Assembly: GCF_011065895.1 (NCBI RefSeq)
Contig: NZ_JAALCR010000028.1
Location: forward strand, 16,595 to 80,594
Length of the DNA: 64,000 nucleotides
Reading direction: 5' to 3'
Source of the DNA: Paludisphaera rhizosphaerae
Lineage (GTDB): Bacteria; Planctomycetota; Planctomycetia; Isosphaerales; Isosphaeraceae
The position numbers and the translations under genes are program-made. Below, one piece after another: positions 16,361-24,896 of this stretch. Below the pieces are notes generated by a model. That model had not been told where the DNA came from and did no database searches. It saw nothing but the letters and a program-made list of their open reading frames with translations. Positions within the stretch are counted from its first letter, which is position 1, and every line of letters begins with the position of its first letter.

Positions 16361-17753
16361 CGACGAGGCCAGCATCTGCTGGGCCTTCGGCGAGTACCTG
16401 GGTGATCTCGGCCACGACGTCGCCGTCGCATCCTCAGCCGAGGAAGGGCTCGACGCCGCCCGAGCCAATCCTTTCGACGCCGTGGTTCTGGACGTCCGCC
16501 TCCCCGGCATGGACGGCCTCTCCGCGATGGGCGCCTTCCGCGAACGCCTGGGCGCCGCGCCCATCATCGTCGTCACCGCCTTCGGCAGCCTGGACACGGC
16601 CGTCAAGGCGATGGAGGCCGGGGCGTTCGATTACCTGGTAAAACCCTTCGACCTCGACGAGGCCGGCGCGGTCGTCCAGCGGGCCCTGGAAACCGGCGTC
16701 CCCGATCTCGACGCCCCGCCGAGAGAACCGGCCGTCGGCCACGGCGTCCGACTGATCGGCTCGTCGCCGCCGATGCAGGCGTTGTTCAAGCAGATCGCGC
16801 TGGTGGCCGCAACCGACGTCCCGGTCCTCATCACCGGCGAGAGCGGGACGGGCAAGGAGTTGGTGGCCCGCGCCATTCACCAGAACAGCCCCCGACGCCC
16901 CAAGACCTTCCTCCCCGTCTGCCTCGCGGCGCTCAGCCCGGGGCTCGTCGAAGGCGAGCTGTTCGGCCACACGCGCGGCTCGTTCACGGGTGCAAGCCAG
17001 GACCGCAAAGGTCTGCTGGAACTGGCCGCCGGCGGCACGGTGCTGCTCGACGAGATCGGCGACGTCCCCCTGGGAATGCAGGTGAAGCTGCTCCGGGCGA
17101 TCGAGCACCGCGAGGTGACCCCCGTCGGCGACGCCCGCCCCCGGCCGATCGACGTCCGGTTCCTGGCCGCGACGAATCGGCCGCTCTCCCGCCTCATGGC
17201 CGAGGGTGAGTTCCGCGAGGACCTGTTCTTCCGGCTCAGCGTCTTCCCCATCCACATCCCGCCGCTTCGCGAACGCCTGGAAGACGTCCCGGAGTTGGCC
17301 CGGTTCTTCCTCGGCCAGGTCGACCCGCGCCAGGGCGTCGATCCGACGCTCCGCGACGACACGCTGGCCGAACTCCGCCGACGGACCTGGGCGGGCAACG
17401 TCCGCGAGCTGCGCAACGCCATCGAGCGGGCCGCCATCGTCGCCCGAGGCGGGCCCATCCTCCCCGAACACCTTCCCCCCGCCGTCGACGCCCGCGCGCT
17501 CGACCCGAGCCCCGGAGGCGACGGCCTGGACGCGTCCATCGCCCGCTGGACCGAGGCCGCCCTCAAGGCGCTCCCCGACTCAGATTCCGACGAGGGCGAG
17601 ACGCTGTACGACCGGTTCCTCGCCCAGGTCGAGCCGCCGATGCTGCGGGCGGTGCTTCGGCGCCAATCGGGCAACAAGGCCCTCGCCGCCCAGCGGATCG
17701 GCATCCACCGATCGACGCTCCGCCAGAAGCTGCGCAAGTACGGCCTCGAATGA
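16338..17753 (+). CDS. NtrC-family sigma-54-dependent response regulator
   Basis: The 471-residue activator has a receiver domain (1-120) with phosphoacceptor Asp52 in VVLDVRLPGMDG and Lys102. A sigma-54 AAA+ domain (about 138-365) follows, with Walker A GESGTGKE (167-174), the sigma-54 contact loop GSFTGA (214-219; Ser in place of the usual Ala) and Walker B GTVLLDEIGD. A Fis-type DNA-binding helix-turn-helix ends the protein (about 440-470, AAQRIGIHRSTLRQKLRKYG). It is activated by the overlapping upstream kinase and should drive sigma-54 promoters. Its targets are not evident here. Confidence 0.93.
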   Translation: MSRVLIVDDEASICWAFGEYLGDLGHDVAVASSAEEGLDAARANPFDAVVLDVRLPGMDGLSAMGAFRERLGAAPIIVVTAFGSLDTAVKAMEAGAFDYLVKPFDLDEAGAVVQRALETGVPDLDAPPREPAVGHGVRLIGSSPPMQALFKQIALVAATDVPVLITGESGTGKELVARAIHQNSPRRPKTFLPVCLAALSPGLVEGELFGHTRGSFTGASQDRKGLLELAAGGTVLLDEIGDVPLGMQVKLLRAIEHREVTPVGDARPRPIDVRFLAATNRPLSRLMAEGEFREDLFFRLSVFPIHIPPLRERLEDVPELARFFLGQVDPRQGVDPTLRDDTLAELRRRTWAGNVRELRNAIERAAIVARGGPILPEHLPPAVDARALDPSPGGDGLDASIARWTEAALKALPDSDSDEGETLYDRFLAQVEPPMLRAVLRRQSGNKALAAQRIGIHRSTLRQKLRKYGLE

Positions 17754-17778
17754 CGCCCGACGCCTCGCGGAGCACGCG

Positions 17779-19692
17779 ATGAACGAGACCGTTCACGCCG
17801 CCGAACCCGCGAGCTGGGGTCCACGGCGATTACGAACGTACGTGGGACTGGCGATCGGGCTCGCTCCCCTCGTCCTGGGGGTCATCGTCGGTTCGTACTA
17901 CATTTACGACCACACGCCGAGGTGGGGCTACTGGGCGGCAGGAATGATCGCCTGCTGGCTCGTCGACGCTTGCTACTTCCTGGCGGTCGCCGCCGCTTGC
18001 GTCGGCCTGCCGATGGCCGTCCGTGTGTTGCGACGTCGCCCAACCGGTCGTTCGCGATGGTTCCGCATCGCCGCCCTGAGCGGCGTGGTCCTGCTCGGGG
18101 CTCTCGTGATGGAGATCGCCTCTCGGGTGATCCTCGCCGTGCAGGCGTACGAATCCGTGATGCCCGCCGGCGACCTGAACGCCCTGGCGGTCGAGCGAAA
18201 GGTCTCGCGGAGCCTTCCGGACGACCGCGGAGTGGTCAAACTTCCCACGGAATTCCCCCCCGACGACGGCCGAACAAGCATTGCCGTCGTCGGCGAATCC
18301 AGCGCCGAGGGGGTCCCCTTCGACCGTTGGTTGTCGATGGGCCGGGTCGTGGCCAGCGAATTGAGCCGGGCGATTCCCGGCCGACGGTTCGAGGCCGAGA
18401 CCGTCGCCCAGGCGGGGGATACGCTCGAGGCCCAGCATCGAAAGCTCCGAGATCTCCGGTTCCACCCCGACGTCTTGATCGTCTACTGCGGCCATAACGA
18501 GTTCGCCGCGCGAATCCCCCTGCGGCGGGACAGAGCCTACTACATCGACGACGGCGCGCCTTCGGTCGCCAGCCGGGCGATGGCGAAAGCCCTCTCCTGG
18601 TCGTCGTTCCACGTTCTGATGCAGAGGAATATCGAAAAGTGCCGGATCGCAATCCCGCCGCCGGCCTTCGGGCGTCGCGCTCTGGTCGACGCTCCTGCGT
18701 TTCTGCCGAGCGAGCGGGCGCAGCTCCTGGCCGACTTCCGCCGCCGACTCGACGCGATCGCCGACTACGCCGCCGAAGTGGGTTCGATCCTGGTCCTGAT
18801 CTCCCCCTCGGCGAATGATTCCGACTACGATCCCAATCGTTCCTATCTCCCTCCCGAGTCGCCCCGCGCCGAAAGACGAGCCTTTGAGACCGCTTACCTG
18901 GCCGTGAAAGAGCGAGAGGCGACCAATCCCTCGGCGGCGATCGAGGCCTACCGCGAGCTTCTGGCGCGAGCGCCCGGATTCGCCGCGGCTCACTGGCGAC
19001 TCGCCCGGCTTCTGGCGGCCCAGGGGGACGTTGAGGGAGCCTACCACCACGCCGTCGTCGCCCGAGACCTGGACGGCTACCCCCAGCGCTGTCCGACCGA
19101 CTTCCAGGAGGTCTACGGCGAGGTCGCCCGCCGCCATCCCGGGAGCATTTACATCAACGGCCAGGCTTACTTTCATGCACTCAGCCCCAACGGCCTGCTC
19201 GACGACCGCCTCTTCCACGACGCGATGCACCCCTCGTTTCGCGGCCAGATGGCGCTGGCGCAGGCCGTGCTGCGGGGCCTTTATGAGCGTCGGGCCTTCG
19301 GCTGGGCGGCCGACGCACCCGCGCCGGTCGTCGACCCCGAGGAGATCGCCCGGCGCTTCGGCGTCGACGCTGATGCGTGGCGCGAGGTCTGCTGGTGGGG
19401 GATGATGTCGTACCAGATCACCGGCCCCGCCGCGTTCGATCGGGGAGTGCGGAACGCCAAGGAGCAGGCCTTCCAACGCGCCGCCGTTCGGATGGGAGCG
19501 GGCGTCCTCCCTGAGCAAGCCGGTCTGGCCAGCATCGGCCGATTGGAGCCGATCCCGATCGTCCCCTACGGCGACCCCGACGCATCGGCTCGCTCCAACC
19601 TAGATCGGCACGACGGCCGTGCCGCTGAGACGGTCGTGGGGGCCTCGCGCGAGGAACAAAAGCCCCAGGGCGAAATAAACACCCAGCAATAA
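17779..19692 (+). CDS. Membrane SGNH hydrolase-like protein with TPR-like segment
   Basis: The product has 637 residues. It has three or four N-terminal membrane helices (about 20-42, 50-85 and 97-122). An SGNH-hydrolase-like domain begins at AVVGESSAEG (nucleophile Ser near 174-175), has block III GHNEF (Asn240) and a late D..H pair in DAMHPSF. Between these lies a helical TPR-like stretch (NPSAAIEAYRELLARAPGFAAAHWRLARLL). This resembles planctomycete tetratricopeptide/SGNH proteins of unknown substrate. The ATG at 17779 follows the response-regulator stop by 25 bases. The last 31 codons lie antisense to the 3' end of the kinase gene, an unusual 93-bp convergent overlap; the tail is low-complexity. 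Confidence 0.8.
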   Translation: MNETVHAAEPASWGPRRLRTYVGLAIGLAPLVLGVIVGSYYIYDHTPRWGYWAAGMIACWLVDACYFLAVAAACVGLPMAVRVLRRRPTGRSRWFRIAALSGVVLLGALVMEIASRVILAVQAYESVMPAGDLNALAVERKVSRSLPDDRGVVKLPTEFPPDDGRTSIAVVGESSAEGVPFDRWLSMGRVVASELSRAIPGRRFEAETVAQAGDTLEAQHRKLRDLRFHPDVLIVYCGHNEFAARIPLRRDRAYYIDDGAPSVASRAMAKALSWSSFHVLMQRNIEKCRIAIPPPAFGRRALVDAPAFLPSERAQLLADFRRRLDAIADYAAEVGSILVLISPSANDSDYDPNRSYLPPESPRAERRAFETAYLAVKEREATNPSAAIEAYRELLARAPGFAAAHWRLARLLAAQGDVEGAYHHAVVARDLDGYPQRCPTDFQEVYGEVARRHPGSIYINGQAYFHALSPNGLLDDRLFHDAMHPSFRGQMALAQAVLRGLYERRAFGWAADAPAPVVDPEEIARRFGVDADAWREVCWWGMMSYQITGPAAFDRGVRNAKEQAFQRAAVRMGAGVLPEQAGLASIGRLEPIPIVPYGDPDASARSNLDRHDGRAAETVVGASREEQKPQGEINTQQ

Positions 19693-22434
19693 GACGCCTC
19701 CGAACCAAAGGGCCCAGGCTGGGGCGATGGCGTCGGGCGCATAGTCCTGGAGCCATTGCGAGCCGATGAACAAAACCGTCGGCAGCGCCCAGACCAGGAA
19801 GGAACGCAGCCCGCAACGCCAACGAGCGGCGAGCCGGCCGTCGATCCCCACAAGGGTCAGCCCGGCGAGGGGAAAGCTGACGCCTCCGCGCATCAGGGCA
19901 CCCCAGACGACCCAGGCGAAGGGGATCGCCAGGAAGACTTCCGGCTCCCAGGGCATGTCGTAGGCGTCCATCTCCGGACAGCTCAGGCCGGCGAGGACGA
20001 GCAGAGCCGGCGAAATCAGGAAGGCGTGAATGAGCAGTTGGAGGCCGCGCCGCGCCGTCCCGACCTCGGTCGGTCGCTCGGCGGCGGCGGCGAGATCCGA
20101 CCGCAGGTCGGTCAGTCGAGGGTAAGGCTGAAGACGTCCAGTGAGACGGTCGAGCATGACCCCGGCGCGTTCGGGGACGGTCCCCCGACTCCAGCCCCTG
20201 GTCGGCAACTCGGGAATCCCCCAGCCGGCCAGCGAGAGCCGCCGATGGGTCCGCCCTCCTTCGAGAGCGAGTTGAGCGACGTCGCGCAGGAAGGCGAAGG
20301 CCCGGGTCTCCTCATCGCCGGGGTCGGGCTCGGAGCGATCCCAGGCCAACGGATCGGCGAGTTGCACGCGGCCGTCAGGCTGGACCCAGACGTGGTCGAG
20401 CGAGAGCCGGGCGGGGAAGGTGCCGTCTCCGCGGGCCGCTTCCAGTTCTTCGGCCAGGTCCGTCAGGATCGGCAGGACGTCGCGCCAGGGGAGCCCACCG
20501 TCCTCGACGACCTCTCGGAGCGGACGGCCGGTGGGAGCGATGAAGGCGTCCCAGCGTGCCTGAGGCTGCTCGCCCCCCCCAACCCATCGCGGCCGAGTCA
20601 GCCGGTTGAGCCCGCGCCGGGGGGCCTCGGGAGCGGGAGTCCCAGGATCGCGGAGGACAAGCCAAACCTGCCGATCCAGCGAACCGTCTCGGCCCGAGAC
20701 GACCTCGCAGCCGTCGGCCGTCGCGACCGGCCCCTCCACGCGGTAAGGCCCGAGCTGACTGTCGCTCGGATCGACGTGCGAGGCGACGGCCTCTGGCCGA
20801 CGCCCTGTCGCCGGGCCGCGACGCCGGCGATCGGCCAGCCTCCGGAGGCCCCTCGCCCGAACCACGCAGACCACCCGCGTCCCGCTCAGAAGCTCGTGCA
20901 GGCCCCGAAGGCCGGACCCCGGCCGCATCGGCGCGAAGACGAGCAGGCAGCCGACGGCGTTCAATCCGAGCACCAGGGCCGTGCGGAGGTTGTCCGATGC
21001 GCGCGGATCGGGAGGCCGGAACGCATCGAAGACTTCGGTCCCCAGTCCCGTCAGCAGCACGAAGGCCAGGGTCCGCGCCAGGACGCGACCGACCCCCGGC
21101 GGCTCGCTGTCGGCCGCCCGAGCGATCCGAAGCCCGAGGAACCATTTCCCGATCGACGCCGCCAGGAAGCTCTCCAGCACGACGAAGTAGGCCACCCACG
21201 CCAGGGCGTCGACCATCTCGATGACGCGTCCGTGCCTCTCGCCGAATGCATACGTCTGCATAACCCCGCCGCGGTTGTACAGGAATACGGCCGCGACCCC
21301 CGCCCACACGCCCACGTAGTAGAGGATCGCATCGATCGCATAGGCCCCGATCCGGAGCCCGATCGAGCCGATGTCCACTCGCTCCGGGACGAACGGCAGG
21401 AGCGCCTCGTGGAATTCGCGGAGGTCCCGCCAGCGGCGGGAGCGGTCGCGTTCGAGCCCCTTGTGGATGACCGCTTCAAGCGATCTGGAGATCTTCGGCG
21501 CGTAGTCATGCAGTGGCGGCGCCGGCTCGGAGGCGATCCTCGCCAGGGCCTCGGCCGCGTCCTGAGCCTGAACGGGCGCACGGCCGGAGAGCAGGTAGTA
21601 GAGCGTGGCGGCCACCGAGTAGACGTCGGTCCGCTCGTCCAGCGGCTCACGCTTGATCTGCTCGGGCGAGGCGTACAGGGGAGTCCCCAGGAACGCGCCG
21701 GTGCGTGTGAGATCGGCTCCGCCGTCGAGCGCCTTCGACAGACCGAAGTCGCCGATCTTGACCCGGTGGTCGTGGTCCAGAAAGCAGTTCGACGGCTTGA
21801 CGTCGCGGTGGATCATCCCCAGCTTGTGGAATTCGGCCAGGCCCTCGATCACGTCGAGGATCCGTCCGATCGCCTCCGCCGGCGCGAGCGGCCCGTTCTC
21901 CTCAACGTGCGACTGGAGCGTGGTCCCCGGCATCAGCTCCATCACGAGGTACGGCAGGCCGGCCTCCTCGTCGACGGCCAGGACGAAGACGCAACGGGGG
22001 TGCGTCACCGCGCTGGCGGTCCGGCCCTCCTGGCGGAACCGCTCCAGGGCCTCGTGCGAGCCCAGGTTGCGAGGAGCGATCAGCTTGAGGGCGACGTGCA
22101 GCCCCTGCCTTTCCTCGACGGCCTCAAAGACGGTCCCCATGCCGCCGGAACCCAGCCGACGGACGAGCCGATAGCCGGCGACCTGTTCGGGGAAGGGCTC
22201 CTCGGCCTGTCGGGGGCGGGACGAGATGTAGTCGGTCGTCTCGTCGGCCGACCCGAAGGGAGTCGTCCGCGACGGGTCTGATTCGGTCACGGCCGACGGG
22301 TCGAGCGGCGAGCCGCAATAGCCGCAGAAGCGCGGGGCCTCGCCCGAGAAAATCAGCACGCGCCGGCAGTTTGAGCAGGCGGCCCGCCCCTCGGCCTGTC
22401 CCGGCTGCTCCAGCGTCGGATCGCGCTCCGGCAT
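19600..22434 (-). CDS. Serine/threonine protein kinase-RDD protein with duplicated pseudokinase-RDD half
   Basis: The product has 944 residues. An N-terminal zinc ribbon has two Cys pairs, CSNC at 20-23 and CGYC at 37-40. A PknB-type kinase domain (87-350) has an intact glycine loop LGSGGMG (94-100), Lys117, HRDVKPSN (209-216), DFG (229-231) and ASPEQ. An RDD membrane domain (about 355-530) follows. Residues 560-790 look like a second kinase domain without catalytic residues; LSLDHVWVQPDGRVQLADPL aligns with the HRD-to-DFG segment. The C-terminus (about 800-944) is hydrophobic, with a second RDD-like pattern (LAGLTLVGIDGRLAARW). It is presumably a membrane-bound signalling kinase. Its 3' end overlaps the convergent SGNH/TPR gene by 93 bases. 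Confidence 0.9.
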   Translation of the reverse strand: MPERDPTLEQPGQAEGRAACSNCRRVLIFSGEAPRFCGYCGSPLDPSAVTESDPSRTTPFGSADETTDYISSRPRQAEEPFPEQVAGYRLVRRLGSGGMGTVFEAVEERQGLHVALKLIAPRNLGSHEALERFRQEGRTASAVTHPRCVFVLAVDEEAGLPYLVMELMPGTTLQSHVEENGPLAPAEAIGRILDVIEGLAEFHKLGMIHRDVKPSNCFLDHDHRVKIGDFGLSKALDGGADLTRTGAFLGTPLYASPEQIKREPLDERTDVYSVAATLYYLLSGRAPVQAQDAAEALARIASEPAPPLHDYAPKISRSLEAVIHKGLERDRSRRWRDLREFHEALLPFVPERVDIGSIGLRIGAYAIDAILYYVGVWAGVAAVFLYNRGGVMQTYAFGERHGRVIEMVDALAWVAYFVVLESFLAASIGKWFLGLRIARAADSEPPGVGRVLARTLAFVLLTGLGTEVFDAFRPPDPRASDNLRTALVLGLNAVGCLLVFAPMRPGSGLRGLHELLSGTRVVCVVRARGLRRLADRRRRGPATGRRPEAVASHVDPSDSQLGPYRVEGPVATADGCEVVSGRDGSLDRQVWLVLRDPGTPAPEAPRRGLNRLTRPRWVGGGEQPQARWDAFIAPTGRPLREVVEDGGLPWRDVLPILTDLAEELEAARGDGTFPARLSLDHVWVQPDGRVQLADPLAWDRSEPDPGDEETRAFAFLRDVAQLALEGGRTHRRLSLAGWGIPELPTRGWSRGTVPERAGVMLDRLTGRLQPYPRLTDLRSDLAAAAERPTEVGTARRGLQLLIHAFLISPALLVLAGLSCPEMDAYDMPWEPEVFLAIPFAWVVWGALMRGGVSFPLAGLTLVGIDGRLAARWRCGLRSFLVWALPTVLFIGSQWLQDYAPDAIAPAWALWFGGVLLLGVYFALGLLFLARGPHDRLSGTAVVPI

Positions 22435-22532
22435 GCTCGGCTTTCGTCGGGGGGCGTGGGACCTGGATCGGCGTCTCGAAACGCCCGCGCGGATTCACGT
22501 TGGTTTTATGGTCGCGACGGCCGCGACGGTCG

Positions 22533-23381
22533 TCAAGGGGCGGCGTCTTTCCAGGCGGCCGCCTCCTCGCCGTCCACCCGCAAAGTCAAACACTTGGCGC
22601 TGCCGCCCGACTTGATGAACTCGGAAAGGTCCAGCGTTCGCGTGGCATATCCCAGCCTCTGGAGATCCGCCGCCAGTCCCGGCGCTCCCTGGTTGAGAAC
22701 GACCGTCCGGCCCACCACGACTGCGTTGCAGCTAAAGCTCTGGGCCTCCTCGGCGCGGACCTCCACGAGCGTCGGGATGCGTTCGCGAATCACCGCGCGG
22801 CCGTATTCGTCGAAGGCTCCCGGATAGTAGATCGCCGCGTCGGGGGCGATCGGGCAGAAGCAGGTGTCGAGGTGATAGTAGCGCGGGTCGACCAACTCCA
22901 TCGGCAGGACCTCCACCCCAAGCCGCTCGCCGACCCACTGGTGGCTCCTCACGTCGCTGCGGAAGCGATAGCCCGCGAAGAGGGTGTCGCCGCAGAAGAG
23001 GGCGTCCCCGGCCCCCTCGAAGTTCATCCCCTCGGGCGTCTCGATGATCTCGAAGCCTCGCGAACGGGCCCAGGCCTCGAAATGAGGCGTTTCCCCCTGC
23101 CTCACGCCGAACCGAAACCGCGACGGGATGAACAGATCACGGAAGACGACCCCGGCGTTGGCCGTGAAGACCAAATCGGGCAATCCCTTCACCGGCGTCA
23201 TCAGGTCGACGTCGACTCCCAAATCGACCAGCGTCCGCTCCAGGGCTTGCCACTGGGCGGCGGCGCGTGCGGGATCGCTGCCGTGCTCGACGCTCATCCA
23301 CGGGTTGATCTCGTACTCGATCCCGAAATAATCGGGCGGGCACATCAGGATCCGAGGCTGGGACGACTTCGCAACGGTCAC
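22533..23381 (-). CDS. Arginine-dihydrolase/DDAH-type guanidino hydrolase (AgrE/ArgZ N-domain-like)
   Basis: The 282-residue enzyme belongs to the amidinotransferase/DDAH superfamily. Conserved catalytic positions are visible: Asn75 in FTANAG, Glu122 and Asp126 in FEGAGDAL, His170 in YYHLDTC, and nucleophile Cys264 in GGSAKCLTL. In cyanobacterial AgrE/ArgZ a homologous domain hydrolyses arginine to ornithine, CO2 and ammonia and is fused to a TIGR00300-type ornithine cyclodeaminase. Here that partner is the separate upstream gene. The GTG start at 23381 overlaps the partner's TGA (GTGA), implying translational coupling. Other readings are dimethylarginine dimethylaminohydrolase or a related deiminase. 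Confidence 0.83.
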   Translation of the reverse strand: MTVAKSSQPRILMCPPDYFGIEYEINPWMSVEHGSDPARAAAQWQALERTLVDLGVDVDLMTPVKGLPDLVFTANAGVVFRDLFIPSRFRFGVRQGETPHFEAWARSRGFEIIETPEGMNFEGAGDALFCGDTLFAGYRFRSDVRSHQWVGERLGVEVLPMELVDPRYYHLDTCFCPIAPDAAIYYPGAFDEYGRAVIRERIPTLVEVRAEEAQSFSCNAVVVGRTVVLNQGAPGLAADLQRLGYATRTLDLSEFIKSGGSAKCLTLRVDGEEAAAWKDAAP

Positions 23382-24631
23382 GACGGGGCCCTCTCGGTGG
23401 TCAGCTCCGCGGCCAGCGAGCGGAGGAACGGCTCGACGTCGGTCACGATCCCGATCGTCTGGAACGACCCGCGATCGGCCAGCTTCGTGACTGTGGCCGG
23501 GTTGATGTCCACGCAGACGACCTTCACCCACGCCGGCAGCAGGTTGCCGGTGGCGATCGAGTGCAGGGCCGTCGCAATGCAGAGCGCGAAGCCCACATCC
23601 TTCACCGCCTCGCGCATCCGGTCCTGGGCCACGAGAACGTCGGTGATTACGTCGGGCAGGGGGCCGTCGTCGCGGATCGAGCCGGCCAGCACGAAGTCGA
23701 CCCCTTTGCGGACGCACTCGTACATGATCCCCGAGGTCACAACCCCCTTCTCAACGGCCGCCTTAAGACTCCCCAGCCGACGGACTGTGTTGATCGCCCG
23801 TAGATGATGCTCGTGGCCGTGCTCGATCGATTCCCCCTTCGCAATCGAGACGCCCAGGCTCGTGCCGAAGAGGGATTGCTCGACGTCGTGGGTCGCCAGG
23901 GCGTTGCCCGCGAAGAGGGTTTGGATCCAGCCTTCACGGACGAGCTTTGAGACGTGCGGCACCGACCCTGTGTGGACGATCGCCGGCCCGCCGACCAGCA
24001 GCACCTTCTTGCCGGCCTCGCGAGTCGCCCGGATGCCGTCGGCGACGCCTTGGAGGCTGACCGCCTTGGGTTTTTCGCTGGAGACGTTCGAGGACATGAA
24101 GCCGAAGAGCGACGTCTCCCGCGGCCGTTCCTCGGGGAGCACCCGGACTCCGGCGTGGCCGACGACGATCGGGTCGCCGACCTTCACGTGGACCATCGGA
24201 ATGCACCGCGCCGAGCCGACGACCGCGTCCAGGAGGATGCCGCAGTCCATCTCCTGATCGTCCACGTCGATCCAGCGCCCCTTCACGCGAACCTGGGTGC
24301 GCTGGTTGGTCGTGCTGTAGAAGTCCTCCGGGAAGGCCGTCGCCACGTCGGCGGGAACGACGCGCGCGTCCGCCGGATGCAGCGGCGAGGCCCCGTGCTC
24401 GACGAGGTCGCCGATGATCTCGGCCACCGCTTCGGGCGTGTCGGCCCGAACGGCGATTCGCGCATAGCTTGGGTCCGACCGACGAGCGCCGATCTTGCAC
24501 TCGTGGATCTCGAACGTTCCCCCCATCTGGAGGATCCGGTCGAGGATCTTCGGGAGCAGGAGCGAATCGACGATGTGCCCCCGGACCTCGATCTCGTCGA
24601 CGGCCCCGGTCTTCTTCTCGGCGTTCGACAT
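23378..24631 (-). CDS. TIGR00300-family LOR/SDH-domain protein, probable ornithine cyclodeaminase
   Basis: The 417-residue protein matches the conserved-domain family known as TIGR00300 (LOR/SDH bifunctional enzyme conserved region). The N-terminal domain includes EVRGHIVDSLLLPKILDRI and the FYSTTNQRTQVRVKGRW segment. The C-terminal nucleotide-binding half has LLVGGPAIVHTGS (211-223), FAGNALATHDVEQSLFGTSLG (240-260) and GHEHHLRAIN. Archaeal and cyanobacterial relatives have ornithine cyclodeaminase activity, converting ornithine to proline with loss of ammonia. Together with the coupled downstream hydrolase this suggests an arginine to ornithine to proline route. The activity is inferred from family and context, not shown. 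Confidence 0.82.
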   Translation of the reverse strand: MSNAEKKTGAVDEIEVRGHIVDSLLLPKILDRILQMGGTFEIHECKIGARRSDPSYARIAVRADTPEAVAEIIGDLVEHGASPLHPADARVVPADVATAFPEDFYSTTNQRTQVRVKGRWIDVDDQEMDCGILLDAVVGSARCIPMVHVKVGDPIVVGHAGVRVLPEERPRETSLFGFMSSNVSSEKPKAVSLQGVADGIRATREAGKKVLLVGGPAIVHTGSVPHVSKLVREGWIQTLFAGNALATHDVEQSLFGTSLGVSIAKGESIEHGHEHHLRAINTVRRLGSLKAAVEKGVVTSGIMYECVRKGVDFVLAGSIRDDGPLPDVITDVLVAQDRMREAVKDVGFALCIATALHSIATGNLLPAWVKVVCVDINPATVTKLADRGSFQTIGIVTDVEPFLRSLAAELTTERAPS

Positions 24632-24700
24632 GGCCTCGGCTCCGCGGAAGTTACTTCGAACCCTCGGAAACTCCCAATCGATTGCCTCGTGGACTCAGAA

Positions 24701-24867
24701 GTCCCCTCTCCCCCCGGGAGAGGGCAGCCGCGCAGCGGCGGGTGAGGGTTGTGGGCGTTCGGAGGGCGTGTTGGACGCAGGTGATCAAAAACCCTGTCGC
24801 TATGCCTACAGGTCCGATGACCCTCACCCGGCCCTTCGGGCCACCCTCTCCCGGCGGGAGAGGGGAC
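24701..24867. repeat. 167-bp intergenic element with about 49-bp terminal inverted repeats
   Basis: The left arm (24701-24749) and the right arm (about 24819-24867) are imperfect reverse complements over nearly their full length. Both contain the shared blocks GTCCCCTCTCCC, CGGGAGAGGG and GGGTGAGGGT. The roughly 70-bp centre is unique. Similar CCCTCACCC/CTCTCCC..GGGAGAGGG repeats occur widely in GC-rich bacteria. There is no reading frame inside. It looks like a small non-autonomous (REP/MITE-like) element located between two minus-strand operons. Confidence 0.75.
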
Positions 24868-24896
24868 CTGGGAGGGCTCCGCCCACCTCGGAATCC

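Noticed and set aside
14741..16606. 621-codon minus-strand frame
   Set aside because: It is antisense to the sensor kinase and response-regulator genes, whose motifs are intact.
19756..22281. 841-codon plus-strand frame
   Set aside because: It is antisense to the kinase-RDD gene, rich in Arg, Gly and Pro with no conserved motif.
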